The translations under genes and the position numbers were made by a program. From Ensifer adhaerens (GTDB lineage: Bacteria > Pseudomonadota > Alphaproteobacteria > Rhizobiales > Rhizobiaceae): a stretch of 64,000 nt of DNA. Below, one piece after another: positions 17,601-27,949 of the stretch. Numbering within the stretch: the stretch's first letter is position 1; each line of letters starts with the position of its first letter. A model generated the notes under the pieces. It was not told the DNA's origin. It did no database searches and saw nothing but the letters and a program-made list of their open reading frames with translations. The DNA lies in assembly GCF_002007205.1 (NCBI RefSeq), contig NZ_LAZS01000005.1, positions 1,488,001 through 1,552,000 of the forward strand, in the 5' to 3' direction.

Positions 17601-20021
17601 TCAGTGGGCGACGGAAGAGCCCGCTTCGTCCTGCGAATCAACCGGTGCAACGGTTGCTGGCTCGTTTGCCGGGTCCCATTCGATCGGTTCCGGCATGCGC
17701 ACCAGAGCGTGTTCGAGCACCTCGCCCACCCGCGAAACCGGAATGATTTCGAGCGCGTTCTTCACGTTGTCCGGGATCTCGGCGAGATCCTTGGCGTTCT
17801 CTTCCGGGATCAGCACCTTCTTGATGCCGCCTCGGAGCGCCGCCAGGAGCTTCTCCTTGAGACCGCCGATCGGCAGCACGCGGCCACGCAGCGTGATCTC
17901 ACCGGTCATGGCGACATCCTTGGAGATCGGGATACCGGTCATGATCGATACGATCGCGGTTGCCATGGCGACGCCGGCTGACGGACCATCCTTCGGCGTC
18001 GCACCTTCCGGCACGTGCACGTGGATGTCACGCTTGTCGAACAGCGGCGGTTCGATGCCGAAGTCGATCGCGCGCGAGCGGACATAGGAGGCCGCCGCCG
18101 AAATCGATTCCTTCATCACGTCGCGCAGGTTGCCGGTGACGGTCATGCGGCCCTTGCCGGGCATCATGACGCCTTCGATCGTCAGCAGTTCGCCGCCGAC
18201 CTCGGTCCAGGCAAGCCCGGTGACAACACCGATCTGATCGTCGCGTTCGGCTTCGCCGTGGCGGAAGCGCGGGACGCCCAGATAGTCGTTGATGTTGGCA
18301 GCGGTAACCTCGACCTTCTTGGTCTTGCCCTTGATAATCTCAGTCACGGCCTTACGGGCGAGCTTCATCAGTTCGCGCTCGAAGTTACGCACACCGGCTT
18401 CGCGGGTGTAGGTCTGGATGACCGCCATCAGCGCGCCGTCGGTGACCGAGAACTCCTTCGGCTGCAGCGCGTGATCACGGATCGCCTTCGGCAGCAGGTG
18501 CCGCTTGGCGATCTCCAGCTTTTCCTCTTCGGTGTAGCCGGCAATGCGGATCACTTCCATGCGGTCCATCAACGGCGCCGGAATGTTCAGCGTGTTGGCC
18601 GTGGTGATGAACATCACGTTGGACAGGTCGTATTCGACTTCCAGGTAGTGGTCCATGAAGGTCGAGTTCTGTTCCGGATCCAGCACCTCGAGCAGCGCCG
18701 ACGACGGGTCGCCGCGGAAGTCCTGGCCCATCTTGTCGATTTCGTCGAGCAGGAAGAGCGGGTTGGACCGCTTGGCCTTCTTCATCGACTGCACGACCTT
18801 GCCCGGCATAGAGCCGATATAGGTGCGGCGATGGCCACGGATTTCGGCTTCGTCACGAACGCCGCCGAGCGCCATGCGCACGTATTCACGGCCGGTCGCC
18901 TTGGCGATCGACTTGGCGAGCGAGGTCTTGCCGACGCCCGGAGGGCCGACGAGGCACAGAATCGGACCCTTGATCTTCGCCGAACGCGCCTGCACGGCGA
19001 GATACTCGACGATGCGCTCCTTGACCTTGTCGAGGCCGAAGTGATCCGTGTTGAGCACCTCTTCGGCGTGGTTGAGGTCGGTCTTGATCTTCGACTTCTT
19101 GCCCCAAGGCAGGCCGAGCAGCCAATCCAGGTAGTTGCGAACGACGGTCGCTTCCGCCGACATCGGGCTCATCTGGCGCAGCTTCTTCAGCTCCGCGTCA
19201 GCCTTCTCGCGCGCTTCCTTGGAAAGCTTCGTCTTGGCGATACGCTCCTCGATCTCGGCCATCTCGTCGCGGCCGTCCTCGCCGTCGCCGAGCTCCTTCT
19301 GGATCGCCTTCATCTGTTCGTTGAGGTAGTACTCGCGCTGGGTCTTCTCCATCTGGCGCTTGACGCGCGAGCGGATGCGCTTTTCCACCTGCAGGACGGA
19401 GATCTCGCCTTCCATGAAGCCGAGCGCCTTTTCCAGGCGCATCTTCACGCTGGTGGTCTCCAGCATTTCCTGCTTTTCGACGATCTTGATCGACAGGTGC
19501 GACGCGACCGTGTCGGCCAGCTTCGAGTAATCTTCGATCTGGCTGGCAACGCCGACGACCTCGGGAGAGATCTTCTTGTTGAGCTTCACATAGCTTTCGA
19601 ATTCGGAGACGACCGAGCGGCTGAGCGCTTCGATCTCGACCGGGTCTTCGGTCGGTTCGCTCAGCGTATGGGCCGAAGCCTCATAGAATTCCTCGCGCGG
19701 CGTGTAGCCGCCGATCTTGGCGCGCGCGCGCCCTTCGACCAGCACCTTGACGGTGCCGTCGGGCAGCTTCAGCAGCTGCAGAACGTTGGCGATGGTGCCG
19801 ACTTCGTAGATCGCGGACGGTTCCGGATCGTCGTCGGTGGCGTTGATCTGGGTGGCAAGCATGATCTGCTTGTCAGTGCCCATGACTTCCTCAAGCGCAC
19901 GGATCGACTTTTCGCGGCCAACGAAAAGCGGCACGATCATATGCGGGAAGACAACGATGTCGCGGAGCGGCAGGACCGGGTAGGTCGCGCTTTCAGTCGC
20001 CGGTGACGTTTTGTTCGTCAT
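17601..20021 (-). CDS. lon: ATP-dependent protease Lon
   Basis: 806-residue cytoplasmic quality-control protease, the usual length. The N-terminal substrate-binding LON domain starts at [15 protein letters not shown]. It is followed by a coiled linker, the AAA module with Walker [10 protein letters not shown], and the protease domain with the catalytic serine in [12 protein letters not shown]. In rhizobia Lon also limits exopolysaccharide synthesis. The ATG at 20021 has GGAAAGGAAATGAC before it; the frame extends 18 more residues upstream without support. A heat-shock-like promoter is seen at 20101-20130. Confidence 0.97.
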   Translation of the reverse strand: MTNKTSPATESATYPVLPLRDIVVFPHMIVPLFVGREKSIRALEEVMGTDKQIMLATQINATDDDPEPSAIYEVGTIANVLQLLKLPDGTVKVLVEGRARAKIGGYTPREEFYEASAHTLSEPTEDPVEIEALSRSVVSEFESYVKLNKKISPEVVGVASQIEDYSKLADTVASHLSIKIVEKQEMLETTSVKMRLEKALGFMEGEISVLQVEKRIRSRVKRQMEKTQREYYLNEQMKAIQKELGDGEDGRDEMAEIEERIAKTKLSKEAREKADAELKKLRQMSPMSAEATVVRNYLDWLLGLPWGKKSKIKTDLNHAEEVLNTDHFGLDKVKERIVEYLAVQARSAKIKGPILCLVGPPGVGKTSLAKSIAKATGREYVRMALGGVRDEAEIRGHRRTYIGSMPGKVVQSMKKAKRSNPLFLLDEIDKMGQDFRGDPSSALLEVLDPEQNSTFMDHYLEVEYDLSNVMFITTANTLNIPAPLMDRMEVIRIAGYTEEEKLEIAKRHLLPKAIRDHALQPKEFSVTDGALMAVIQTYTREAGVRNFERELMKLARKAVTEIIKGKTKKVEVTAANINDYLGVPRFRHGEAERDDQIGVVTGLAWTEVGGELLTIEGVMMPGKGRMTVTGNLRDVMKESISAAASYVRSRAIDFGIEPPLFDKRDIHVHVPEGATPKDGPSAGVAMATAIVSIMTGIPISKDVAMTGEITLRGRVLPIGGLKEKLLAALRGGIKKVLIPEENAKDLAEIPDNVKNALEIIPVSRVGEVLEHALVRMPEPIEWDPANEPATVAPVDSQDEAGSSVAH

Positions 20022-20348
20022 GTCATTTCCTTTCCGTCCCGATTTCGGGCCCGTTTCCGGGAGCCCTTCAGGCACTCCCGGCTGTCATATTTTCCACATG
20101 AAAGTGGAGTGCGACCGCGTCCATTTCAAGGCTCGACGCGGACATCCACAAACCGTGGCCGGGTCCCTCTGACTACGCATCAATGCTGTTGCGGACCTTG
20201 CGACGGACTACAAGCTCATGGACCGCAACCATGAAGGTCCTTCATTGAATCGTCACATCATTGCGTTGTTTGCGGCACTTTAGCAACAATCGAATTGTGA
20301 AATCTGCGCCCCGGCGCGTGTGTCTCAACAGCTAAGTGCGCGGACATG
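20022..20348. other. Intergenic region lon / clpX
   Basis: 327 bases without a supported gene. It contains the lon promoter region, with a heat-shock-like candidate at 20101-20130. Nothing else is recognised. Confidence 0.4.
20101..20130 (-). promoter_or_regulatory. Candidate RpoH (sigma32) promoter of lon
   Basis: On the minus strand CTTGAA (20130-20125), a 17-base spacer, then CCACTTT (20107-20101), resembling the rhizobial RpoH pattern CTTGAA-N17-CCA.AT. It lies 80 bases before the lon start. Heat-shock control of lon is known in many bacteria. Confidence 0.45.
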
Positions 20349-20372
20349 AAAAAGCCCGCACGAGGCGGGCTT
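20349..20372 (-). terminator. Intrinsic terminator of clpX
   Basis: On the minus strand an 8-bp AAGCCCGC / GCGGGCTT stem with a 5-base loop, then TTTTT, 23 bases after the clpX stop codon. Confidence 0.85.
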
Positions 20373-20394
20373 CTCAATCGATAATTCAGAGCGG

Positions 20395-21672
20395 TCAGGC
20401 CGAAACGTTGGTCTTTTCGTCCGACCGCTCGGAGTAGATGTAGAGCGGGCGGGCAGCACCCTTGACCACCTCGTCCGAGATGACCACTTCGCGCACGCCT
20501 TCGAGCGTCGGCAGCTCGAACATGGTGTCGAGCAGGATCTTCTCCATGATCGAGCGCAGGCCACGGGCGCCGGTCTTGCGCACGATCGCCCGGCGGGCAA
20601 TCTCGCGCAGCGCGTCCTCGTGGAAGGTCAATTCCACGTCTTCCATCTCGAACAGGCGCTGATACTGCTTGACCAGCGCATTCTTCGGCTCGGACAGGAT
20701 CTGGATCAGGGCGTCCTCGTCGAGGTCTTCCAGCGTCGCCAGAACCGGGAGACGGCCGATGAATTCCGGGATCAGGCCGAACTTGACGAGATCTTCCGGC
20801 TCCAGCTCGCGCAGAACTTCGCCGACACGGCGATCTTCCGGTGCACGCACCGTCGCGCCGAAGCCGATCGAGGTCTTCTCGCCGCGGGCGGAGATGATCT
20901 TGTCGAGACCAGCAAATGCGCCGCCGCAGATGAAGAGGATGTTGGTCGTGTCGACCTGCAGGAATTCCTGCTGCGGATGCTTGCGGCCACCCTGCGGCGG
21001 TACCGAGGCAACCGTGCCTTCCATGATCTTCAAAAGCGCCTGCTGCACGCCCTCGCCCGATACGTCGCGAGTGATCGACGGATTATCGGACTTGCGCGAA
21101 ATCTTGTCGACTTCGTCGATGTAGACGATGCCGCGCTGCGCGCGCTCGACATTGTAGTCGGCGGCCTGAAGCAGCTTCAGGATGATGTTCTCGACGTCTT
21201 CACCGACATAACCGGCTTCGGTCAGCGTCGTGGCGTCGGCCATGGTGAACGGCACGTCGATGATGCGCGCGAGCGTCTGGGCGAGATAGGTCTTGCCGCA
21301 GCCGGTCGGGCCGACGAGCATGATGTTCGACTTCGCAAGCTCGACGTCGCTGCCCTTGGCGGCGTGCGCCAGGCGCTTGTAGTGGTTGTGCACGGCCACC
21401 GACAAGATGCGCTTGGCCTGCTGCTGGCCGATGACGTATTCGTCGAGGACCTTGATGATTTCCTGAGGGGTCGGAACACCGTCGCGCGACTTGACCATCG
21501 AGGTCTTGTTCTCTTCGCGAATGATGTCCATGCACAGTTCGACGCATTCATCGCAGATGAACACGGTCGGTCCGGCAATCAGCTTGCGGACTTCGTGCTG
21601 GCTCTTGCCGCAGAACGAACAATAAAGTGTATTCTTCGAGTCACCGCCGTTGCTTCCGCTGACCTTGCTCAT
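20395..21672 (-). CDS. clpX: ATP-dependent Clp protease ATP-binding subunit ClpX
   Basis: 425-residue AAA+ unfoldase that feeds proteins such as ssrA-tagged substrates and cell-cycle regulators into ClpP. An N-terminal C4 zinc finger is visible (LYCSFCGKS and FICDECVEL). Then come Walker A GPTGCGKT, Walker B VYIDEVDK and the ClpP-docking loop region. The length matches other rhizobial ClpX. The ATG at 21672 (MSKVSGSNG) is preferred over one two codons upstream. It is separated from clpP by 286 bases and so probably has its own promoter. Confidence 0.97.
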   Translation of the reverse strand: MSKVSGSNGGDSKNTLYCSFCGKSQHEVRKLIAGPTVFICDECVELCMDIIREENKTSMVKSRDGVPTPQEIIKVLDEYVIGQQQAKRILSVAVHNHYKRLAHAAKGSDVELAKSNIMLVGPTGCGKTYLAQTLARIIDVPFTMADATTLTEAGYVGEDVENIILKLLQAADYNVERAQRGIVYIDEVDKISRKSDNPSITRDVSGEGVQQALLKIMEGTVASVPPQGGRKHPQQEFLQVDTTNILFICGGAFAGLDKIISARGEKTSIGFGATVRAPEDRRVGEVLRELEPEDLVKFGLIPEFIGRLPVLATLEDLDEDALIQILSEPKNALVKQYQRLFEMEDVELTFHEDALREIARRAIVRKTGARGLRSIMEKILLDTMFELPTLEGVREVVISDEVVKGAARPLYIYSERSDEKTNVSA

Positions 21673-21958
21673 TTCCACTTCCTTCCAGCACGCCGGACAC
21701 TTCAGACAAAGTATCGCGGACCACTCAAATTGCCCTGAGCCTCAACCTCAAACAGGGCTTCCGGGAGTACTCACCGCTTCAGGCGAACACGCCCGACGCA
21801 GCCGCAACGACTCTCCCAACTCCAACCCAACAACACTACGCGGTCAGAATCCAACATAGCATTAATGGGCCATATTACCGGCTTTACCCTGTCGATAAAG
21901 CCCTTGAGCCATTACAATTGTGTCACAATTACATCTATCCCGACACAAATGCGCGTTA

Positions 21959-22591
21959 TCACGCCTGCTCGCCGCCTTCGATCTCTTCGCGCGACGTCAG
22001 TACCTTGTCGACGATACCCCAGGAAAGAGCTTCGTCCGCGCTCATGAAATGGTCTCGATCGAGCGTCTGCTCGACTTCCTCATAGGTCCGGCCGCAATGC
22101 TTGACGTAAACCTCATTGAGGCGGCGCTTCATCTTCAGGATATCCTTGGCGTGGCGCTCGATATCGGAGGCCTGGCCCTGGAACCCGCCGGAGGGCTGGT
22201 GAACCATGATGCGCGCGTTCGGCGTGGCAAAGCGCATGTCCTTGTGGCCGGCTGCGAGAAGCAGCGAACCCATCGACGCCGCCTGGCCGACGCAGAGCGT
22301 CGAAACGGCCGGCTTGATGAACTGCATCGTGTCGTAGATCGCCATGCCGGAAGTCACGACACCGCCCGGCGAATTGATGTAGAGGGCGATTTCCTTCTTC
22401 GGGTTTTCGGCTTCGAGGAAAAGAAGCTGGGCGCAGACGAGCGTCGCCATCTGATCTTCGACCGGGCCGGTCACGAAGATGATGCGCTCCTTCAGAAGGC
22501 GCGAAAAGATATCGTAGGAACGTTCACCGCGGTTGGTCTGTTCAACAACCATCGGCACCAGTGCCAGGGCGGTATCAACGGGATTTCTCAT
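21959..22591 (-). CDS. clpP: ATP-dependent Clp protease proteolytic subunit ClpP
   Basis: 210-residue serine protease that forms the double-heptamer chamber used by ClpX and ClpA. The active-site serine lies in GQAASMGS and the histidine in IMVHQPSGG. The N-terminal [28 protein letters not shown] is typical of the housekeeping ClpP1 of alphaproteobacteria. It sits directly upstream of clpX on the same strand. Its leader carries a heat-shock-like promoter (22662-22691) and a perfect hairpin (22611-22633). Confidence 0.97.
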   Translation of the reverse strand: MRNPVDTALALVPMVVEQTNRGERSYDIFSRLLKERIIFVTGPVEDQMATLVCAQLLFLEAENPKKEIALYINSPGGVVTSGMAIYDTMQFIKPAVSTLCVGQAASMGSLLLAAGHKDMRFATPNARIMVHQPSGGFQGQASDIERHAKDILKMKRRLNEVYVKHCGRTYEEVEQTLDRDHFMSADEALSWGIVDKVLTSREEIEGGEQA

Positions 22592-22610
22592 ATCGAACCT
22601 TCATCAATCG

Positions 22611-22633
22611 GGTTCGCAAAACCTTTGCGAACC
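22611..22633 (-). promoter_or_regulatory. Perfect hairpin in the clpP leader
   Basis: Inverted repeat GGTTCGCAAA / TTTGCGAACC, 10 bp with a 3-base loop, in the 5' untranslated region about 20 bases before the clpP start. No T run follows, so it is not a terminator. It may protect the mRNA or tune translation. Confidence 0.6.
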
Positions 22634-22661
22634 GGGAATCACGGGATTGCCTTCTGTTCCT

Positions 22662-22691
22662 ACATAGAGTGTCAACACCCTTCGTTTCAAG
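22662..22691 (-). promoter_or_regulatory. Candidate RpoH promoter of clpP
   Basis: On the minus strand CTTGAA (22691-22686), 17 bases, then TCTATGT (22668-22662), close to the alphaproteobacterial sigma32 pattern. It is 70 bases upstream of the clpP start. Confidence 0.5.
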
Positions 22692-22878
22692 TCGCGAAGC
22701 TTCGATAACCTTAATCGAAGGCCTGCTTCGCCTTGAAGTTCGGCTGCCCTCCACACATGGTTGGCGATAGAACATTTTTCCACGGATATCCTCGGTTGAG
22801 GCCAAGGATGCAAACTCTGCACGCAGGCTTCGGCGATATCGGTAAACGAAGCACAAATCCGTGAACCGGGGCACCTGT

Positions 22879-24438
22879 TTAAAGCTGAGATTCGATCGGC
22901 AGGATGCGGATCAGCCCCGCAATCATGCGCCTTGCAAGGCTCGCGTCCGGCTCGTGACGAACCAGCCGCTCGGAGCCGTTGGCGCGATCTCGCCAGACAA
23001 GGCGTGATCCCTCGATCCCAACCCTATAGCTGATCGACGGCGAGGTCTCCTCCTCGAACATGGCAGCCAGCTCGCCGGCCAGCGCTGCATCCTCAAAGAC
23101 GACGCCCATCTCCGTGTTGAGCGAGGCGGAGCGCGGGTCGAAATTCATCGAGCCGACGAAGCCGTTCAGGCCATCGACCACGAAAGCCTTGCTGTGCAGG
23201 CTCGCATTGCGGCGTCCGAACAACGTCATGCGGTGTCCGTCGACCACTTCCCCCTGCTCCTTCAACTCAAAGAGCGCGATGCCGGCCTGGACCAGCCTGC
23301 GGCGGTATTTGACGTAACCGCCGTGCACCGCCGCAACATCGGTCGCGGCGAGAGAGTTCGTGAGCACGGCAACCTGCGCTCCCCGCGCAGCGATGGCTGC
23401 AAGCTCTCGCGTGCCGGCAACGCCGGGGATGAAATAGGGCGAGATGATCCTCAGGTCCCGCGTGGCTGCCTCGATCAGCGGGAAGAGCTCGCGCAGCAGC
23501 CAGTTCTGGCGACGCTGCATCAGGGCCTTTTCCGGCGGATCGGATGCCAGCCGGATCTCGGAACTCCAGTGAAGCCGCCGCGTGCCGTGATAGACCTCGT
23601 CCTGCTCCGCCGCCCGGTCGACGCGCTCCAGATAGAACCGGCCCGCCGGCGTGCGGGCCAACCCGTCGACGGCCTCGCGCAGCGCCGGCAAATACTGCTT
23701 GCGCGGCGTACGCAGCGCCGCGATCGGAAGCACGGATGCGCTGTTCCAGTAGCGGTCGAACATGGCCGACGCCTGTTCCAGCACCGGCCCCACCATCCAG
23801 ACGTCAAGATCGCGGAAATTGGAGAGTTCCGCGGCGTCAAAATAGGCGTCGCCGATGTTGCGGCCGCCGGCGATCGCCACGCGGCCATCGGCTACCCAGA
23901 GTTTGTTGTGCATGCGACGGGTGGCGCTGAAGGCACGGATCGCCATTTCGAAGCCGCGGCGAAAGCGATCGGTGCGCGCCCGGCTGGGATTGAAGAGCCG
24001 CACGTCGATATGGGGATGGGCGTCCAGCGCAATGCACATGCGATCGTGAATGCCCGCATTGATGTCATCGAGCAGCAGCCGGACGCGCACGCCGCGGTCG
24101 GCGGCGGCCAGGATCTCACGGGCAAGCAGAAGGCCGGTCAGGTCGTCCTTCCAGTAGTAATACTGGAGATCGAGGCTGCGGCCGGCGCGCCGCGCCGCAT
24201 GCGCGCGCACCACCAGGGCCTCGATGTTGTCGGAAACCAGCGCCACCCCATTGGCACCCGCGTGGCTGGCTAGAAGCGGCGCCAGATGCCGGTCGAGCTC
24301 GGTGCCGTCGTCGGCCAGCGGAAGTGCCGTTGACGGCGGTCCATGCGGGCGGCGGCCGAATCGGCCGTAGACATAGAGGAGCGTCGCAACGACCAGGCCG
24401 AGGATGGCGGCAACGGTGAACAGGACAAAGGACAACAT
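22879..24438 (-). CDS. Phospholipase D-like / cardiolipin synthase-like membrane protein
   Basis: 519-residue protein with one N-terminal membrane helix (about 4-25) and two HKD active-site motifs: MHNKLWVADGRVAIAGGRN and LHSKAFVVDGLNGFVGSMN. The second motif is followed by DPRSASLNTEMG, the cardiolipin-synthase-type ending. It may be a phospholipid-transferring enzyme or a phosphodiesterase of unknown substrate. The start at 24438 places the membrane helix at the N-terminus; 20 more residues would overlap the previous gene. It lies 19 bases after an endonuclease/exonuclease/phosphatase gene, an arrangement common in rhizobia, and is very likely cotranscribed with it. Confidence 0.85.
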   Translation of the reverse strand: MLSFVLFTVAAILGLVVATLLYVYGRFGRRPHGPPSTALPLADDGTELDRHLAPLLASHAGANGVALVSDNIEALVVRAHAARRAGRSLDLQYYYWKDDLTGLLLAREILAAADRGVRVRLLLDDINAGIHDRMCIALDAHPHIDVRLFNPSRARTDRFRRGFEMAIRAFSATRRMHNKLWVADGRVAIAGGRNIGDAYFDAAELSNFRDLDVWMVGPVLEQASAMFDRYWNSASVLPIAALRTPRKQYLPALREAVDGLARTPAGRFYLERVDRAAEQDEVYHGTRRLHWSSEIRLASDPPEKALMQRRQNWLLRELFPLIEAATRDLRIISPYFIPGVAGTRELAAIAARGAQVAVLTNSLAATDVAAVHGGYVKYRRRLVQAGIALFELKEQGEVVDGHRMTLFGRRNASLHSKAFVVDGLNGFVGSMNFDPRSASLNTEMGVVFEDAALAGELAAMFEEETSPSISYRVGIEGSRLVWRDRANGSERLVRHEPDASLARRMIAGLIRILPIESQL

Positions 24439-24457
24439 CGAAAGCTCGCCCGCGCCG

Positions 24458-25315
24458 TCAGACCGACCCCGCGCGACCGGCCTCGACCCGCTTTCCATCT
24501 CTGTGATCCAGATGAACCGCCTTCAGGTCGATCGAGGCCTTCACCGGCAGATGATCCGAAGCGATCCGCGCAAGCGGCGAGTCGTGCACGGCGACCGACG
24601 TCACCAGACTGTGCGGGTTGCCGAGCACGCGATCGAGCGGCAGCAGCGGGAAACGCGAAGGGAAACTGGCGACGGTCGCATGGGACGGGTCGAAGACGGG
24701 GCTCAGGAATGACAAGGACGAGCGCCGGCCCATCCGCCATTCGTTGAGATCGCCGATCAGGAGCGTCGGACGTCCGTTGGCGTCGGCCGCTGCCCCAAGG
24801 ATCGCTTCTGCCTGCTGGGCGCGCGAGTGCCGCAGAAGACCGAGATGAGCGGCGATGATGCGCAGCGGCCCCACCTTCAGGTCGAGATCGACGACGAGCG
24901 CGCCGCGCGGCTCGACTCCGGGCAGTTTCAACTGCCGCACGTCGGAAACGGCGCCTTCGCGCAGCAGCAGGACATTGCCGTGCCAGCCATGTCCCTTGGT
25001 CGAAAAGCCCGAAATCGGCACCGAAACGAGGTGGCTCTCGCGGCGCAGGTGCTCAAGATCGAGCAAACCGGCACGTTCACCGAACCGCTGGTCCGCCTCC
25101 TGAAGCGCGACAATATCCGCGCCCAATTCACTGATGACATTAGCGGTGCGACCGGGATCGAAACGGCCGTCGGTGCCGACGCATTTGTGGATGTTGTAGG
25201 AGGCGATGACGATATCGCCACGGCTGACCGCGGCTTCGCGATGAACGACGGTGGGGCGTCTCTTGCGGATCGCAGCGACGATCCCCGCCGATAGACTGGA
25301 CTGGTTTTTTCCCAT
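24458..25315 (-). CDS. Endonuclease/exonuclease/phosphatase family protein
   Basis: 285-residue member of the DNase I-like fold. Catalytic motifs are visible: IASYNIHKCVG near residue 39, VALQEAD, GDLNEWR and the C-terminal SDHLPV. No signal peptide is obvious; the first 30 residues are basic and poorly conserved in character, so the true start may be further in. The fold cuts phosphodiester bonds in nucleic acids or phospholipid head groups. Its operon partner, a phospholipase D-like membrane protein, makes a lipid substrate conceivable but unproven. Confidence 0.85.
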   Translation of the reverse strand: MGKNQSSLSAGIVAAIRKRRPTVVHREAAVSRGDIVIASYNIHKCVGTDGRFDPGRTANVISELGADIVALQEADQRFGERAGLLDLEHLRRESHLVSVPISGFSTKGHGWHGNVLLLREGAVSDVRQLKLPGVEPRGALVVDLDLKVGPLRIIAAHLGLLRHSRAQQAEAILGAAADANGRPTLLIGDLNEWRMGRRSSLSFLSPVFDPSHATVASFPSRFPLLPLDRVLGNPHSLVTSVAVHDSPLARIASDHLPVKASIDLKAVHLDHRDGKRVEAGRAGSV

Positions 25316-25474
25316 GCCGCTCCCTGCTTGCTGGCCGCATCATGCGCAAATAGGTCGCCTGGTGCCACAGAAAAAGGGAGGAAAACGGAAGTTTGTTCCC
25401 CGTGGATAGCGCACCGGGAGATGCGGGCGCCGGCGGCGAACGCACGTCGCCGGCGTCCCTTCCCGCTCTTTCGT

Positions 25475-26122
25475 TCAATCTGCCGGCCCCGCAAACAGGA
25501 TCAGATTTCCATCGGGATCGAGCACGATAAACGTACGTGCGCCCCAGGGTTCCGTGCGCAACGTTTGGTGAAAAGAGACCCCGGCCGACTGGTAGCTCAG
25601 GAACAATTGCTTGATGTCATTGACGGTATCGAGGGCGATGGAGGCGGAAAGCAGGTGCTCGCGCTGCCGGATGTCGCCGACGAAGACGGGTTCGCAGACG
25701 AGACGCAGAGCGAGCCGAGCATTGTCCCGGATCACCTGCCCATAGAAGGGCGGATCGCCGTAGACGAAATCAACCGCAAAGCCGAGCTTCTCGCTGAAGA
25801 AGTCGCACGCGGCCCTGATATCGGCAACGAACAACTGTGCGGCTGTCGATTGCAGCACCGGCTGCGGTGTGGCGGGTTTGGATTGCATGCTCATTGTCAG
25901 GGCTCCTGATTTGAGCGCCTGCCAACTGTCGAACCCCGATTGACGCGCGAGCAGTTCCTGCGCGTCGGCGAGCTTGAACTCCGACTTGAGAATGGTCTCG
26001 TCGTCAAGATCGCGGAAGCGCGGCAAGGCAGCCCTGATCTCGGCGGCGACCGGATAGTATCGGTCGCGATGCCATCTGAGGTATTGCTTCGCCTGCTTCT
26101 TCAGGTTTTCAAGGTTTGGCAT
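25475..26122 (-). CDS. Glyoxalase/bleomycin-resistance-type protein with helical N-terminal domain
   Basis: 215-residue two-part protein. Residues 1-70 (MPNLENLKKQAKQYLRWHRDRYY to DSWQALKSG) form a helical domain often placed before ankyrin or glyoxalase modules in bacteria. Residues 85-215 are a vicinal-oxygen-chelate domain (AAQLFVADIRAACDFFSEKLGF to FIVLDPDGNLILFAG). Such domains bind a metal and act in detoxification or antibiotic binding. The start at 26122 is the first sensible one; a longer frame would overlap the divergent P450 gene. The 205 bases to the P450 start hold both promoters. The substrate is unknown. Confidence 0.8.
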   Translation of the reverse strand: MPNLENLKKQAKQYLRWHRDRYYPVAAEIRAALPRFRDLDDETILKSEFKLADAQELLARQSGFDSWQALKSGALTMSMQSKPATPQPVLQSTAAQLFVADIRAACDFFSEKLGFAVDFVYGDPPFYGQVIRDNARLALRLVCEPVFVGDIRQREHLLSASIALDTVNDIKQLFLSYQSAGVSFHQTLRTEPWGARTFIVLDPDGNLILFAGPAD

Positions 26123-26327
26123 GGGCGCAACTACGGTCTGTGTTCCGTAGGCGGGCGTTGCCCTTTCAGCCCTCTGCCGATGCGCCCTACGCAGCCAGTG
26201 GAGATTGGCCGCCATGGCACGTGCTGTCAACGCCCTGATGGCCGCGGGTGCCGATATCCGCCCTTGCCGGCCGAACCGCGGTTCCCTTAGACATAGGGAC
26301 CATTGAAGTCCGCGAAGAGCCGCTGCC

Positions 26328-27566
26328 ATGCCTGCCATTTCCATCGACCGCACGCTGAGGCGCGTTTCCATCGATGCGCGCGATCCAGCCTTCTACCGTG
26401 ATCCGCTCGCAGCCTATGTCGAGATCCATGCGCAGTGCCCCGCGTTCTTCTGGGACGAGCGGCAGCAATGGTATTTCGCGGGCTACGACCAGGTGAACGC
26501 GCTTTTGCGCGACCGACGCTTCGGCCGGCAGATCCTGCATGTGGCCACGCGCGAAGACCTCGGTCTGCCGGCGCCGAAGCCGCATCTGAAGGATTTCGAT
26601 GCGCTCGAAGAGTACTCGCTGCTCGAACTTGAGCCGCCGGCCCACACGCGGCTGCGCACGCTGGTCAACCGGGCTTTCGTCTCGCGGCAGATCGAGCAAC
26701 TGCGACCCGATATCGAGCGCCTGTCGCACGCCCTGATCGACGGCTTCGTCGAGGACGGCGAGGTCGAACTGCTGAAGACTTTTGCCGAAACGCTTCCCGT
26801 GACGATCATCGCCCGCATGCTCGGCATCCCCGTCGAGGCGGCGCCCGACCTCCTCGACTGGTCGCACCGCATCGTCCGGATGTATGTCTTCAATCCGAGC
26901 TACGAGACCGAACTCGACGCCAACCAGGCCTGCGCCGACTTTGCCAGCTACCTCAGGGGAATTGTTGCCGAGAAACGCCGCAAGCCCGCCGACGATCTGC
27001 TGACGCATATGATCACTTCGGAAAAGGATGGCGAGCGGCTCTCGGAAGCGGAGCTGGTCTCGACCACTGCTCTGCTCCTCAACGCCGGGCACGAGGCAAC
27101 GGTGCACCAGATCGGCAATGCGGTCAGGACAGTTCTGCGATCCGGGCTACCGGCCACGGCGATGTTCGCCAATCCAAAGGCGACGGAGCTTGCGGTGGAA
27201 GAATGCCTGCGCGTTGCAGCACCTCTGCACATTTTCCAGCGCTACGCCCTGTCGGACATCGATCTCGATGAGGGCATCACACTGCGAAAGGGCGACAAGA
27301 TCGGCCTGTTGCTCGGGGCGGCGAACGTGGATCCGAAGAAGTTCACCGACCCACTGATTTTCCGGCCGACACGCGACGAAGGCGCCAACGTCTCCTTCGG
27401 CGCCGGCCTGCATTTCTGCATCGGCGCGCCGCTCGCCCGCCTTGAGCTCAACCTGTCGCTGCCGATCTTGTTCGAGCGCTTGCCGAAGATGCGGTTGAAG
27501 AACGAACCCGAGGTGAAGGACGCGTTCCATTTCCACGGCCTGGAGCGCCTCGACCTCGTCTGGTGA
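26328..27566 (+). CDS. Cytochrome P450
   Basis: 412-residue soluble bacterial P450. The I-helix oxygen-activation motif is AGHEAT (about residue 244), the ExxR motif is in EECLR, and the haem-binding loop is FGAGLHFCIGAPLAR with the axial cysteine at about 360. No N-terminal membrane anchor is present. Histidine-glutamate in AGHEAT, in place of the usual acid-alcohol pair region, is common in CYP groups of soil bacteria. No ferredoxin or reductase gene is adjacent, so electrons must come from elsewhere. The substrate is unknown. Confidence 0.93.
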   Translation: MPAISIDRTLRRVSIDARDPAFYRDPLAAYVEIHAQCPAFFWDERQQWYFAGYDQVNALLRDRRFGRQILHVATREDLGLPAPKPHLKDFDALEEYSLLELEPPAHTRLRTLVNRAFVSRQIEQLRPDIERLSHALIDGFVEDGEVELLKTFAETLPVTIIARMLGIPVEAAPDLLDWSHRIVRMYVFNPSYETELDANQACADFASYLRGIVAEKRRKPADDLLTHMITSEKDGERLSEAELVSTTALLLNAGHEATVHQIGNAVRTVLRSGLPATAMFANPKATELAVEECLRVAAPLHIFQRYALSDIDLDEGITLRKGDKIGLLLGAANVDPKKFTDPLIFRPTRDEGANVSFGAGLHFCIGAPLARLELNLSLPILFERLPKMRLKNEPEVKDAFHFHGLERLDLVW

Positions 27567-27604
27567 CAGCACCGAAGACCGTCCGGTCTCCGGTGCCTGA
27601 ATGG

Positions 27605-27949
27605 TCACAGGCGGATGACGTAGTCCTTGCGGGTCGTCTCCACGACCTCCCAGGTGCCTTCGAAACCGGGCCGCAGGATCATGCTGTCGCCGGCGCGCAG
27701 ATGCGCCGCCTCGCCGCCATCCTGCGTGACGATCGAGTAGCCGGAGATGATGTGGAAATACTCCCACTCCTCATAGACGATCCGCCATTTGCCGGGCGTC
27801 GATTCCCAGACCCCGGCATAGAGGCCACCTTCGGCCTCTTCGAGGTTCCAGGTCTTGAACTGCGGCGCGCCTGAAATCAGCCGTTCGGCGGCCGGAGTGC
27901 CGGTTTCCGGTTCGATGGAGGACAAGTCGAACTTCTGCATGTTCATCAT
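27605..27949 (-). CDS. Cupin-domain protein (COG3450-like)
   Basis: 114-residue single-domain cupin of the type often annotated as predicted enzyme of the cupin superfamily. The core is WRIVYEEWEYFHIISGYSIVTQDGG followed by DSMILRPGFEGTWEV. The classical HxH metal motif is reduced; only one histidine remains in EYFHIISG. AAGGGT lies seven bases before the ATG. It is convergent with the P450, whose stop is 38 bases away. The function is unknown. Confidence 0.8.
   Translation of the reverse strand: MMNMQKFDLSSIEPETGTPAAERLISGAPQFKTWNLEEAEGGLYAGVWESTPGKWRIVYEEWEYFHIISGYSIVTQDGGEAAHLRAGDSMILRPGFEGTWEVVETTRKDYVIRL

Noticed and set aside
18015-20006. 663-residue reading frame on the plus strand opposite lon
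   Set aside because: It mirrors the codon structure of lon and has no recognisable domains; long antisense frames are frequent in high-GC DNA.
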